Assembly (NCBI RefSeq): GCF_002897375.1 | Contig: NZ_BFAG01000003.1 | Span: forward strand, 310,001-374,000 | Length of the DNA: 64,000 nucleotides | Source of the DNA: Deinococcus aerius | GTDB lineage: Bacteria > Deinococcota > Deinococci > Deinococcales > Deinococcaceae | Reading direction: 5' to 3' | In this document: positions 54,214-64,000 of the stretch, piece by piece | Layout: every line of letters starts with the position of its first letter | How positions within the stretch are numbered: the first letter of the stretch is position 1 | Notes under the pieces: model-generated | What the model was told of the DNA's origin: nothing | Databases searched by the model: none | Seen by the model: only the letters and a program-made list of their open reading frames with translations | Position numbers and translations under genes: made by a program

Positions 54214-54489
54214 GCAGTGACCGGGAGGAGTACCCGGAGGTTGCGCCCACAGGAAGGCCCCGCCGTGACTGAGAGCGGAGCCGGGAGGGCAGCCGGGGAA
54301 AGTCGCCCGCGAGCGAGGGGGAGGAAAGGCCTGCCGGCCGAGTAGAGCCCCCCGGGAGCGCCCGTCAACGCGCGTTACGAGCGCCGCGCCCGCATACGGG
54401 CCGGAACGGCGGTGGTACCACGGGACCCAGCAGGAATGCCTCGTCTCGTCCGCACTCGGAGGATCAGCTCCGGCGGGCGAGGCGTTTTC
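54214..54489 (+). promoter_or_regulatory. T-box riboswitch leader ahead of NUDIX-valS
   Basis: The leader contains a GACCGGGAGGAGTAC start of Stem I with an AGTA-type bulge, a Pu-rich region with candidate valine specifier GTC at 54302-54304, and the T-box core GGCGGTGGTACCACGGGA (54408-54425), whose TGGT can pair with the ACCA end of uncharged tRNA. A terminator hairpin follows at 54438-54489. The downstream synthetase is ValRS, matching tRNA-Val sensing. The specifier position is my guess; the T-box core is clear. Confidence 0.8.
54438..54489 (+). terminator. T-box-controlled terminator
   Basis: GCCTCG (54438-54443) pairs with CGAGGC (54478-54483), CGGAG (54457-54461) with CTCCG inside, then GTTTTCGTTT. 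It overlaps the sequence needed by the antiterminator. Confidence 0.75.
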
Positions 54490-54503
54490 GTTTGGAGGTT
54501 TCC

Positions 54504-54999
54504 TTGACTGTCACCCCGTTCGATCATTTGGACACTGCCCGTGACTTCGCCGCTCTTCACCTGTTGCGTGAAAAGGCCATGTGTCTGGTCGTCCGCCAGC
54601 GCCCGAACGGAACGCCTGAGTTGCTGGTTCTCGACCAACCCGAGGCCCCGGAGGCGGGCGTGCAACTTCCGGCGGGTGGGGTGGAGGCCGGGGAGACGCC
54701 GGAAGCCGCCGCCGGGCGAGAACTGGGTGAGGAGACGGGCCTGAATCTCCCCCCGTCCGTGTACCTCAAGTCCTACCTCTGGGAGGCGCAGCTCCCGGAC
54801 TGCCTGACCCGCCAGGTCTGCCACGCCTTCCTGTTCCTGGCCCCACCCGATCTTCCCGACGAGTGGGAGCGTCAGGCCGACGGTGAACGCTTCGCCTTCC
54901 GCTGGGTGCCTGCCGCCACCGCCTCCCTCGACTGGGAGATGGACGCCGCCCTTCCTGACCTTCTGCGCCACCTTTCAGCCTCCCCGATGGAGCCCTCCC

Positions 55000-55007
<8 letters not shown>
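54504..55007 (+). CDS. NUDIX hydrolase cotranscribed with valS
   Basis: 167-aa NUDIX pyrophosphatase. The NUDIX box G-x5-E-x7-RELGEETG is intact in GGVEAGETPEAAAGRELGEE. Start is an unusual TTG at 54504, supported by GGAGG 5 nt upstream; an ATG at 54492 lies before that ribosome site and is unlikely. The stop codon overlaps the valS start by 8 bp, so translation is coupled. Placed under T-box control with valS. Substrate unknown. Confidence 0.85.
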
Positions 55008-57765
<2,758 letters not shown>

Positions 57766-57931
57766 GCCTCGCCCGGACGCTTTACCGCCCCGTATCCGAC
57801 CTCGGACGCGGGGCGCGTCCCTTACCCCGGGCGGATGCGGCCGACCCTCCACCTCCTCGCCCTGCCTGGGTCCGGCGAGATTCCGCCCGCCCCCGATGAG
57901 ACGTGGCGCTGAGAACGCGGCATCCTGGGGC

Positions 57932-58624
57932 ATGACCCCGCCCACCCTCACCGACCTCGCCGACTGGCTGCGCGACACCCTCGGGGAGGCGCACCCGCTC
58001 TTCCGGCCGGGCCCCGACGAGGTGCGGCGCCTGGCGCTGGCCCTGGAACCGGGCGACCTGCCGCCCACCCTGGAGGCCGACGCCCTCTTCCTCCACCGCG
58101 CCCGGCGGGTGGGGGACGCCTGGCCGGGGCTCGGCGTGCTGGGCGCCCACGACGGCTTCGACCTCCACCTCACCACCGGGCCGAATTGGCGCCTGGCCCG
58201 TGCCCTGGGATGGACGGACGTGCGCGAGGTCGTCCGCGAGGGAAAGCTGGCGGGCATCACCGCAACGCCGCCGCAGTGGACGTGGCGGGAGGTGCGGGCC
58301 GCGATCCTGGCCGAACTCGGCGGCGAGGACGACTCGTGGCCGCCCGCGCCGGACGCTCCCCTCCCCCTGCGCCTCGCCCTGATGAACGCCATGAATCCCG
58401 GGCTGATCCGGCAGGTGGCCGATATGGGCGCGCGGCTCTACCTCACCGGGCAGATGCGGCCCTCGGCGGCGGGAGCGGCGCGGGAACTGGGAATGGGGGT
58501 GATCGCGCTGGGGCACCGCCGCACCGAGCTGTGGGGGCTGCGGCAGCTCGCGCGGGAACTGCGGGCGGCGTTCCCGGAGTTGGAAACCCGGGTCTACCCC
58601 GCCGAACCCGTCACGCCCGGCTGA
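57932..58624 (+). CDS. Nif3-like dinuclear metal center protein
   Basis: 230-aa protein resembling the NIF3/DUF34 family. The C-terminal part has GARLYLTGQMRPSAAGAARE, matching the family ITG...H-type region, and GVIALGHRRTELWGLRQLARELR, matching the terminal GH-x-x-TE motif with metal-binding His and Glu. The N-terminal LGAHDGFDLHLTTG is only loosely like the usual HHP motif. Function of the family is uncertain. Start at 57932 is chosen by length. Its 3' end overlaps the convergent cysteine desulfurase gene by 14 bp. Confidence 0.72.
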   Translation: MTPPTLTDLADWLRDTLGEAHPLFRPGPDEVRRLALALEPGDLPPTLEADALFLHRARRVGDAWPGLGVLGAHDGFDLHLTTGPNWRLARALGWTDVREVVREGKLAGITATPPQWTWREVRAAILAELGGEDDSWPPAPDAPLPLRLALMNAMNPGLIRQVADMGARLYLTGQMRPSAAGAARELGMGVIALGHRRTELWGLRQLARELRAAFPELETRVYPAEPVTPG

Positions 58625-59744
58625 ATTCCGCCGCCTGTGCCAGCGCGTCCGCCGCCGCGTCCACCTCTTCCCCGGTCGTCGCAGCCCCGAAGCTGAAGCG
58701 CAGGGTGGCGCGGGCCTCCTCCTCGCTCAGGCCGAGGGCGGTCAGCACGTGGCTGGGCTGCATCGTCCCGGCGGCGCACGCACTCCCGGCACTCGCCGAC
58801 ACGCCCAGCAGGTCGAGGTTCATCAGCAGCGCCTCGCCGTCCGCGCCGGGCAGGGTGACGGAGGCGACCTTGGGGCTGGCGTCCGGCGGGTGGTTGACGC
58901 GCAGGCCGGGGATGGACGCCGCCCGCGCCAGAAATCGCTCCCGCATCCGGGTGAGGTGGTCGAAGGTCGCCTCCCGCGCCTCCTCCGCGTGGGTGAGGGC
59001 CACGCCCGCCGCGTATACGCCCGCCGTGTTCTGGGTGCCGGGGCGCAGCCCGCCCTCCTGCCCCCCGCCCAGGGTGACGGGGGGCAGCGTGGTGCCGCGT
59101 CTCACGTACAGGAAGCCCACCCCACGCGGCCCGCCCCACTTGTGGGCGCTGAAGGTGGCGAAGGTGACCCCCCATCCGGACAGGTCGAGGGGCAGCACGC
59201 CGGGGGCCTGCACCGCGTCGGTGTGGTAGGGAATGCCCCTTGCGGCGGCGACGGCGGCGAGCGCGGCCGTGTCCTGCACGGTGCCGATCTCGTTGTTGGC
59301 GTGATGGATGGAGACGAGGGCGGTGCCCTCCCGCAAAGCGTCCGCGAGGAGTTCGGGCGAATAGCGGCCCTGCGCGTCCGGCTGGAGGAACGTCACGTCC
59401 CAGCCCTGACCCGCCAGCCAGCGGGCGGGGGCGAGGACGGCGGAGTGCTCGGTCCGGGTGGTCACGAGGTGGCCGGGCCGCCCGTGCGCCTCGGTCCAGG
59501 CCCGCGCCACCCCGAGCAGCACGTGATTGTCCCCCTCGGTGCCCCCGCCGTTGGCGATCAGGGTGCGGGCGTCCACTCCCAGGGCGGCGGCGACGCGGGC
59601 GCGGCCCTCCTCCAGCCGCTCGCGGGCGGCCTGCCCCGCCGCGTGGACGGAGGCGGGATTGCCGGGCAAGGCGGCGGCGTGCGCGTAGGCGGCGAGGGCC
59701 TCGGGCGTCATGGGGTGGGTGGCGGCGTAGTCGAGGTAGATCAT
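58611..59744 (-). CDS. cysteine desulfurase (IscS/NifS family)
   Basis: 377-aa PLP enzyme supplying sulfur from cysteine, for Fe-S clusters or tRNA thiolation. N-terminal YLDYAATHPM, HHANNEIGTVQD, PLP lysine in FSAHKWGGPRGVG, and the catalytic cysteine in SASAGSACAAG. It is of the IscS/NifS type rather than SufS. It is far from the suf operon and has no iscU nearby, so the acceptor is unknown. Confidence 0.93.
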   Translation of the reverse strand: MIYLDYAATHPMTPEALAAYAHAAALPGNPASVHAAGQAARERLEEGRARVAAALGVDARTLIANGGGTEGDNHVLLGVARAWTEAHGRPGHLVTTRTEHSAVLAPARWLAGQGWDVTFLQPDAQGRYSPELLADALREGTALVSIHHANNEIGTVQDTAALAAVAAARGIPYHTDAVQAPGVLPLDLSGWGVTFATFSAHKWGGPRGVGFLYVRRGTTLPPVTLGGGQEGGLRPGTQNTAGVYAAGVALTHAEEAREATFDHLTRMRERFLARAASIPGLRVNHPPDASPKVASVTLPGADGEALLMNLDLLGVSASAGSACAAGTMQPSHVLTALGLSEEEARATLRFSFGAATTGEEVDAAADALAQAAEFSRA

Positions 59745-59876
59745 GGGAGGTGGGGGCCGGAAAGGTGTCCTGTTGGGCGGGGGCGGGGCAGCCTCAGCCC
59801 GCGCTGGAAGAGGTGGCCCTTCGCTTCGTGCAGGACGACAAGCCCCCCTGCCCCCTGATGTGACTGAAGCCCGCCG

Positions 59877-61607
59877 CTACGGCGTGACCGTCGCGTACTC
59901 GCTGCCGTCCCGCCGGATCACGAAGGTGGCGTCGCCGCGGACGGTCTCAGGGCCCTCGGCGACCGAGCCCGCCAGTTGGCTGCTGTCCGTCGGGCCGACC
60001 ACCAGCCGCTCCCCGTCCGTGTCGCGCACGACGATGGTGTAGGTGCCCGCGGGCAGGTCCTGGGGGAACTCGTACCGGAAGTTGACCGTCCGCGCCGTCG
60101 CGTCGGGGGTCGTGCCGGAGTCCGGGGGGGTCGCGGGAATCTGCTCGGGCGTGAGTGGGGCCGTCGTCCCATCGGTGGTGGTCCCGTCCGTCGTGGTTCC
60201 GTCGGGCGTGGTCCCGGGGGCCTCGGGGGGGGCCACCTCCGTCCCGCCGGTGTCCGTTTGCCCGGTATCGCCCTGACCGGTCGCGTCGGTGCCAGGCTGC
60301 CCCGTACCGCCCTCCCCGTTCGCGGGAGAGGTGACGGGCGGCGGCAGGGGCAGGCTGCCCGCGGGCTGGGAGGGCGGGCTGTAGCGGGCGACGGCGACCG
60401 TCAGCGTGACCGGGCTGCCCACCGGCACCCGCACGTAGGGCGCGGGCGTCTGGTCGAGCACCGTGTTCTCCGGGGCGTCGCTGGGCTGCTGGATCACGCG
60501 GGTGATCACCAGCCCGGCGATGCGCGCGTGTTCGCGGGCCGCCTGATAGGTCAGGCCTTGCAGGTTGGTGAGCCACGTCTCCTTGCCGCGCACCCCGGTA
60601 GACACCATAAGCTGCACGGGCTGCCCACGCTGGAGGTCCGCGCCGGGGTCGGGCACCTGCGCGATCACCCGGCCCTCGGGCGTCTTGGTGAGGGTGCCGT
60701 CCACCCGGATGACCCGCCCCAGGGTCAGCGCGTTGTCGCGCAGCGAGGCGCGGGCCTGCTCCACCGTGAGTTCCTCCAGCCGGGGCACGGTCACCGAGGG
60801 CGGGTTGTTGACCGTCAGGGTGACCTGCCGCCCCACCGGGAGATTCGTCCCCGCCGGCGGGTCCTGCCGGATCACGGCCCCGATGGGCAGGTTGGCGGCG
60901 TCGCCCTTGGCGTAGTTCACCTGGAATCCGGCGGCGGTCAGGGTCCGGGCAGCCTCGGGCGCGGGCTTGCCCGTCACCGCCGCGATCTCGCGCACGGGCG
61001 GGTTGAGGTAGATCTGCGCGGCCTGTGCCCCCAGATACCCCGCGCCGCCCAGCAGCAGCAGCCCCGGCACGAAGGTGAGCCACGCTCCCGGCTGCCGCTT
61101 GCGGCGCACCCGCCCCCGGTTCAGCGGCGCGAGGGCGGCGGCGTTGAGCCGGGCGACCTCCTCGGGGGTGCGGCCCTCGGGGGCGGGGCGCAGGTAGGCG
61201 ACGCGCACCTCCTTGCCGTCCACCAGCACGTCGGCGTCGGGGAGGGCGTAGCCGTGCTCGGCGAGTCGGGCGGCGAGGGCCTGCACCGCCTCCACCGTCT
61301 CCTCCTGCTTCTTGGGCTGGGCGGCGAACTCGGAAAGCGGCGTGCCCGTCACGGGCTGCCACACCGCGTAGTAGGCCCCGGGGCGCGCGACCACGTCGGT
61401 CAGGCCCGCCGGGGCGATGGCGCGCAGGGCCGCGCGGTAGGCGTGGAAGCCCTGACGCGCGGCGGGCGAGGTCACGTCGAACCACGCCACCCGGCGCGTC
61501 GCGCCCTCGCCCGCGCGAACCTCGCTGAGGGTCACGTGCCCCTCGCGCGAGAGTTCCCGCACCACCTGGTACTTCCCGTCAATTACCGCTGCCGTCTGGC
61601 CCGTCAT
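59877..61607 (-). CDS. pseudokinase-PASTA membrane protein
   Basis: 576-aa protein. The first 170 residues resemble a degenerate Ser/Thr-kinase domain (DGKYQVVRELSREGHVTLSEV, then AYYAVWQPVTGTPLSEF) but lack the catalytic HRD and DFG motifs and a clear ATP loop. One membrane helix follows (about 190-212, LTFVPGLLLLGGAGYLGAQAA). Outside are three or four PASTA repeats (about 222-455; e.g. VTVPRLEELTVEQARASLRDN), a Thr/Gly/Asp-rich linker with TTTDGTTTDGTT, and a beta domain at the C-terminus. PASTA domains bind peptidoglycan fragments. TATGCT lies 9 nt upstream of ATG 61607. Confidence 0.82.
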   Translation of the reverse strand: MTGQTAAVIDGKYQVVRELSREGHVTLSEVRAGEGATRRVAWFDVTSPAARQGFHAYRAALRAIAPAGLTDVVARPGAYYAVWQPVTGTPLSEFAAQPKKQEETVEAVQALAARLAEHGYALPDADVLVDGKEVRVAYLRPAPEGRTPEEVARLNAAALAPLNRGRVRRKRQPGAWLTFVPGLLLLGGAGYLGAQAAQIYLNPPVREIAAVTGKPAPEAARTLTAAGFQVNYAKGDAANLPIGAVIRQDPPAGTNLPVGRQVTLTVNNPPSVTVPRLEELTVEQARASLRDNALTLGRVIRVDGTLTKTPEGRVIAQVPDPGADLQRGQPVQLMVSTGVRGKETWLTNLQGLTYQAAREHARIAGLVITRVIQQPSDAPENTVLDQTPAPYVRVPVGSPVTLTVAVARYSPPSQPAGSLPLPPPVTSPANGEGGTGQPGTDATGQGDTGQTDTGGTEVAPPEAPGTTPDGTTTDGTTTDGTTAPLTPEQIPATPPDSGTTPDATARTVNFRYEFPQDLPAGTYTIVVRDTDGERLVVGPTDSSQLAGSVAEGPETVRGDATFVIRRDGSEYATVTP

Positions 61608-62025
61608 GCGTCCGCCAGCATAGCGCGGCGGGGTGAGGAGAGGGGACGGACGAGCTTGGAGGAGGCCGCATGGGCCTGTCACACCGGCAGGGGAATGCGG
61701 ACGACAGGCAGCGCGGCGGACAGACGAGACAGGCCACTGTACAGGGGCTGACGCTGGGCACACGCTTCCTCGACGGAGTGTCGCGCGGAAAGTCTTTCAA
61801 CGGAGAGAGAGGCTGTATATGACGGCTCCCCTCCCCCTTGAGGGGGGAGGTTGGGACTGGTACAGCTCCGCAGGAGAGGGGGTGAACTGGCCTGGCGTCC
61901 CGAGGCCAATCAGAATGTCCAGGCCGCTCGTGGGAACAGTCCATTGAGGTGGTCACACGCCCCCTCACCCCGACCCTCTGCAAGCAGCTCTACGAGTCTC
62001 CCACGAGGGGAGAGGGAGAAAAACG
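61608..62025. other. 418-bp intergenic region with repeat copies
   Basis: No gene. Holds a partial direct repeat copy (61629-61690) and a full inverted copy (61825-62027) of the dispersed repeat. Between them, about 130 bp show nothing identifiable apart from scattered short inverted repeats. Confidence 0.65.
61629..61690 (+). repeat. dispersed repeat, partial copy C
   Basis: Shares with copy A the words GGGGTGAGG, AGCTTGGAGGAGGCCG (copy A: AGCTCGGAGGACGCCG) and GGCCTGTC in the same order and spacing. Confidence 0.5.
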
Positions 62026-62027
62026 TT
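61825..62027 (-). repeat. dispersed repeat, copy B
   Basis: Read on the minus strand it starts TTTTTCTCCCTCTCCCCT, then GTGGGAGAC, the GGGGTGAGGGGGCGTGTGAC word shared with copy A, GTTCACCCCCTC, and ends in CCTCAAGGGGGAGGGGAG. Confidence 0.7.
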
Positions 62028-62322
62028 ACCCCAAGGCCACTCTCACCGCCCAGTAAACGGCGAACCCTCCCAAAATTCCCAGGGCGAGGCTCCGGGTGCG
62101 CCACATGAGCAGCGCGCCGACCAGGGCGGCAGGAAGGCGGCGGGGCCACTCGGGGCTGCCCAGCACGTCGGGCACGATCAGGGCGGCGAAGACGCTGACG
62201 GGCACGAAGCGCAGGAAGGCCAGCCAGAAGGGCGGCAAGTTCAAGCGGCCCAGGCTGAGGCCCAGCAGGCGCGACGGGTACGTGACGAGCCACATCAGCG
62301 CGATGACGAGGGGGGCGCTCAC
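62026..62322 (-). CDS. azlD: AzlD-type branched-chain amino acid exporter subunit
   Basis: 98-aa membrane protein with three or four helices. LVTYPSRLLGLSLGRLNLPPFWLAFLRFVPVSVFAALI is the AzlD signature region. It is the small partner of AzlC. GTG start at 62322 overlaps the azlC stop (GTGA), typical of azlCD. Confidence 0.88.
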   Translation of the reverse strand: MSAPLVIALMWLVTYPSRLLGLSLGRLNLPPFWLAFLRFVPVSVFAALIVPDVLGSPEWPRRLPAALVGALLMWRTRSLALGILGGFAVYWAVRVALG

Positions 62323-63029
62323 GCCTTCTCCCCCCGCGTGACGAGAAACGCCCCCAGCAGCGCCCCACCCACCCCGGCGAGCAGCACGACCAGCCCGCCC
62401 GGCAGCACGCGGGAGAGGCCCCACGCCCCCAGCCCCGAGGCGAGCGCGACCAAGATGGCCCCCCGGTCCACGAGCAGGGGCACGAGTAAGCCCAGGAAGG
62501 CGAGCGGGAAGATCACGCCCACCCCGAGCGCAGCGGGATCGGGCAGGATGCCGCCCGCCAGCGCCCCGGCGAGCGTGGCCGCGTTCCACACGACATACAG
62601 GCTGAGTTCCGCGCCCAGCAGGAAGGCGAAGCTCAGGCCCCCCGGCTCGCCCGGCCCGCGCACGACCGCCATCCCGTACGCCTCGTCGGTGAGGAATTGG
62701 GCGGCGATCGCCCGTTGCGTGCGGGTCAGGGGCACCTGCCGCGCGAGGCTCAGGCCGTACAGCACATGCCGGACGTTGAGGAGAAAGGTGGTGGCGACGA
62801 TGCCCAGCGCCGAGGCTCCCCCGGCGAAGAGGCCCGCCGCCGCGAACTGGGACGCTCCGGCAAAGACGGTCAGGCTCATCAGTTGGGTCTCCCCCACCCC
62901 CAACCCCGCCGCCCGCGCCGTGACCGCGTAGGCGACGGCGAAGGGGATCACGCCCAGCCACAGCGGCATCAGGGCCCGGAAGCCGCGCCAGAACGGGGGC
63001 CAGAAGGATGGGGGGGACACGGCGACCAT
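62319..63029 (-). CDS. azlC: AzlC-family branched-chain amino acid exporter
   Basis: 236-aa polytopic membrane protein, large subunit of AzlCD, which exports branched-chain amino acids. LMPLWLGVIPFAVAYAVTARAAGL, SQFAAAGLFAGGAS, NVRHVLYGLSLA and FLTDEAYGMA are family motifs. ATG 63029 has TAGGCT 7 nt upstream. It lies 11 bp after the AraC-type regulator gene. Confidence 0.92.
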   Translation of the reverse strand: MVAVSPPSFWPPFWRGFRALMPLWLGVIPFAVAYAVTARAAGLGVGETQLMSLTVFAGASQFAAAGLFAGGASALGIVATTFLLNVRHVLYGLSLARQVPLTRTQRAIAAQFLTDEAYGMAVVRGPGEPGGLSFAFLLGAELSLYVVWNAATLAGALAGGILPDPAALGVGVIFPLAFLGLLVPLLVDRGAILVALASGLGAWGLSRVLPGGLVVLLAGVGGALLGAFLVTRGEKA

Positions 63030-63042
63030 GCCCGCGAGCCTA
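63030..63042 (-). promoter_or_regulatory. leaderless-type -10 element of azlC
   Basis: TAGGCT at 63037-63042 (minus strand) with a 7-nt spacer to ATG 63029, overlapping the end of the AraC-type gene. Confidence 0.6.
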
Positions 63043-63900
63043 GCGGGCCGGGAGCGCTCCCGTCTTGAACGATCCTGCTGCGCCGGGAGCTGGGCGGAGG
63101 TACGCCCCCGGCGGCACCCCCACCACCCGCTTGAACACCCGGGTCAGGTGGGCCTGATCGGCGAACCCAGCGGTGAGGGCCGCCTCGGCGGGAGAGGCTC
63201 CGCCGTCGAGCAGGCACCGGGCGAGGCGCACGCGGGCCGTCATCTGGTAGGTGTGCGGCGGCACGCCGAGCACGGCGCTAAACGACCGCGCCAGATGCGC
63301 GGGGCTCAGGCCCACCCGCGCCGCGAGCCCGGTCAGGGTGACGCCCGCCTCCGGGTGCGCGTCGAGAAAGGCGCGGGCCTCGCCGACCGCGCGGGGAACG
63401 GGGATTATGTCCTGGCGGGGCCGAGCGTCCGCGTACCGGGCCACGAGGCGGGCCAACGCCGCGCGCAGCAGCGTCTCGCGGGCCAGGGGGGAGGCGCCGG
63501 GCCGCGTCAGGGCGGCGTGGGCGAGGCGAACGTGGGCGGCGAGGTCGGGGTCCTCCACACTGGCCTCCCGAAATCCCACCCCAGGCGCCACTCCCGCCCC
63601 GGCGAGCCAATCGGGGCCCAGGTACAGCACCCGGTAGGCCCACCCCTGGGGCGCGGCGGCCTCCCCGGTGTGGACCTCGCCGGGGGGCACCACGACCACG
63701 CTGCCCGCCGGGGCGACGACCTGCCCGCCCCGGAACCGGAAGCCCTCCGCCCCTCCCTCGATCACGCCTAGCACGAGCGCCTCGTGGGTGTGGGGCAGGA
63801 AGCGGTGGGTGACGTACCGCGCCGTCAGCGTCTCCACCTCCGGCAGGTCCGGGCTCCGGGTGAAGGTGGCGCGCTCACCCGCCGAGGTCCCAGCCCTCAC
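63040..63900 (-). CDS. AraC-family transcriptional regulator
   Basis: 286-aa regulator: N-terminal cupin-like effector domain (HRFLPHTHEALVLGVIEGG, PAGSVVVVPPGEVHTGEAA) and C-terminal AraC HTH pair (VTLTGLAARVGLSPAHLARSF; EAALTAGFADQAHLTRVFKRVVGVPPGAY). GTG start at 63900 overlaps the upstream gene stop (GTGA). It likely controls azlCD, which it directly precedes; the effector may be an amino acid by analogy. Confidence 0.92.
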   Translation of the reverse strand: MRAGTSAGERATFTRSPDLPEVETLTARYVTHRFLPHTHEALVLGVIEGGAEGFRFRGGQVVAPAGSVVVVPPGEVHTGEAAAPQGWAYRVLYLGPDWLAGAGVAPGVGFREASVEDPDLAAHVRLAHAALTRPGASPLARETLLRAALARLVARYADARPRQDIIPVPRAVGEARAFLDAHPEAGVTLTGLAARVGLSPAHLARSFSAVLGVPPHTYQMTARVRLARCLLDGGASPAEAALTAGFADQAHLTRVFKRVVGVPPGAYLRPAPGAAGSFKTGALPAR

Positions 63901-64000
63901 GCCTCTCCCGTCCAGTCGGCGACGAGCGAGACGGGGCGGGGCAGGGTGGACAGCCGCCGGAAGGTGCCGGGCAGGTCGTCCGGTCTGACCGTGACCGCGA
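63897..64000 (-). CDS. C-terminal end of an unidentified protein
   Basis: Partial gene entering from the right edge. The last codons read RPDDLPGTFRRLSTLPRP, then VSLVADWTGEA and TGA at 63899-63897, which overlaps the AraC regulator GTG. Coding is supported by that overlap. Too short to identify. Confidence 0.5.
   Translation of the reverse strand, partial: AVTVRPDDLPGTFRRLSTLPRPVSLVADWTGEA

Overview
The window is a GC-rich (roughly two-thirds G+C by eye) chromosomal segment of a Deinococcus-type bacterium. The inference rests on protein families (SufCBD, EF-P of the Thermus/Deinococcus R32 type, type III pantothenate kinase, futalosine-pathway nucleosidase, Pro/Ala-rich extended RNase R) and on promoter style. 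About twenty starts have a TANNNT -10 hexamer only 5-7 nt upstream of ATG/GTG, the leaderless-mRNA arrangement described for Deinococcus. Apart from short accessory insertions this is core genome. I found no tRNA, rRNA, CRISPR array or transposase.

Layout. 1-5.3 kb: DUF427 protein, a multidomain GH13 amylase lipoprotein, and a DUF47-Pit phosphate uptake pair. 5.3-9.4 kb: cobalamin-binding-type protein, CoaX, acetyl-CoA synthetase. 9.4-14.3 kb: a hairpin-rich intergenic stretch, then an ExbB-ExbD-TonB-like operon ending in a secreted protein. 14.5-19.1 kb: the suf operon (sufC, a DUF4377-like lipoprotein, sufB, a VapBC-type toxin-antitoxin pair, sufD), with the toxin gene overlapping sufD. 19.2-20.7 kb: an AT-rich single-gene island encoding an OLD-like AAA/TOPRIM protein. 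20.7-27.3 kb: cupin, ribosomal protein L25, EF-P, AccB-AccC, a frameshifted methyltransferase, Xth. 27.5-38.9 kb: RNase R, App1-like phosphatase, SDR, alpha/beta hydrolase, subtilase, Rieske ferredoxin, a VOC dioxygenase with a palindromic operator.

39-50.3 kb: a large membrane protein, a class A beta-lactamase-like serine hydrolase, PRPP synthetase, small transporter and SUKH proteins, DnaJ, TrpRS behind a transcription attenuator with a Trp-Trp-Trp leader peptide, LysE exporter, threonine dehydrogenase, three small proteins, futalosine hydrolase. 50.3-59.7 kb: flotillin and NfeD-like pair, PdxH, DUF4388 protein, a T-box leader ahead of a NUDIX-valS operon, a Nif3-like protein and a cysteine desulfurase. 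59.8-64 kb: a pseudokinase-PASTA membrane protein, an intergenic stretch holding copies of a dispersed repeat, the AzlCD exporter with an upstream AraC regulator, and the 3' end of one more gene.

The best candidates for undescribed biology are the trpS attenuator on a leaderless leader peptide, the toxin-antitoxin pair inside the Fe-S assembly operon, the AT-rich OLD-like ATPase island, the TonB-like operon with a non-TonB C-terminal domain, and the tandem hairpin array near 10 kb.
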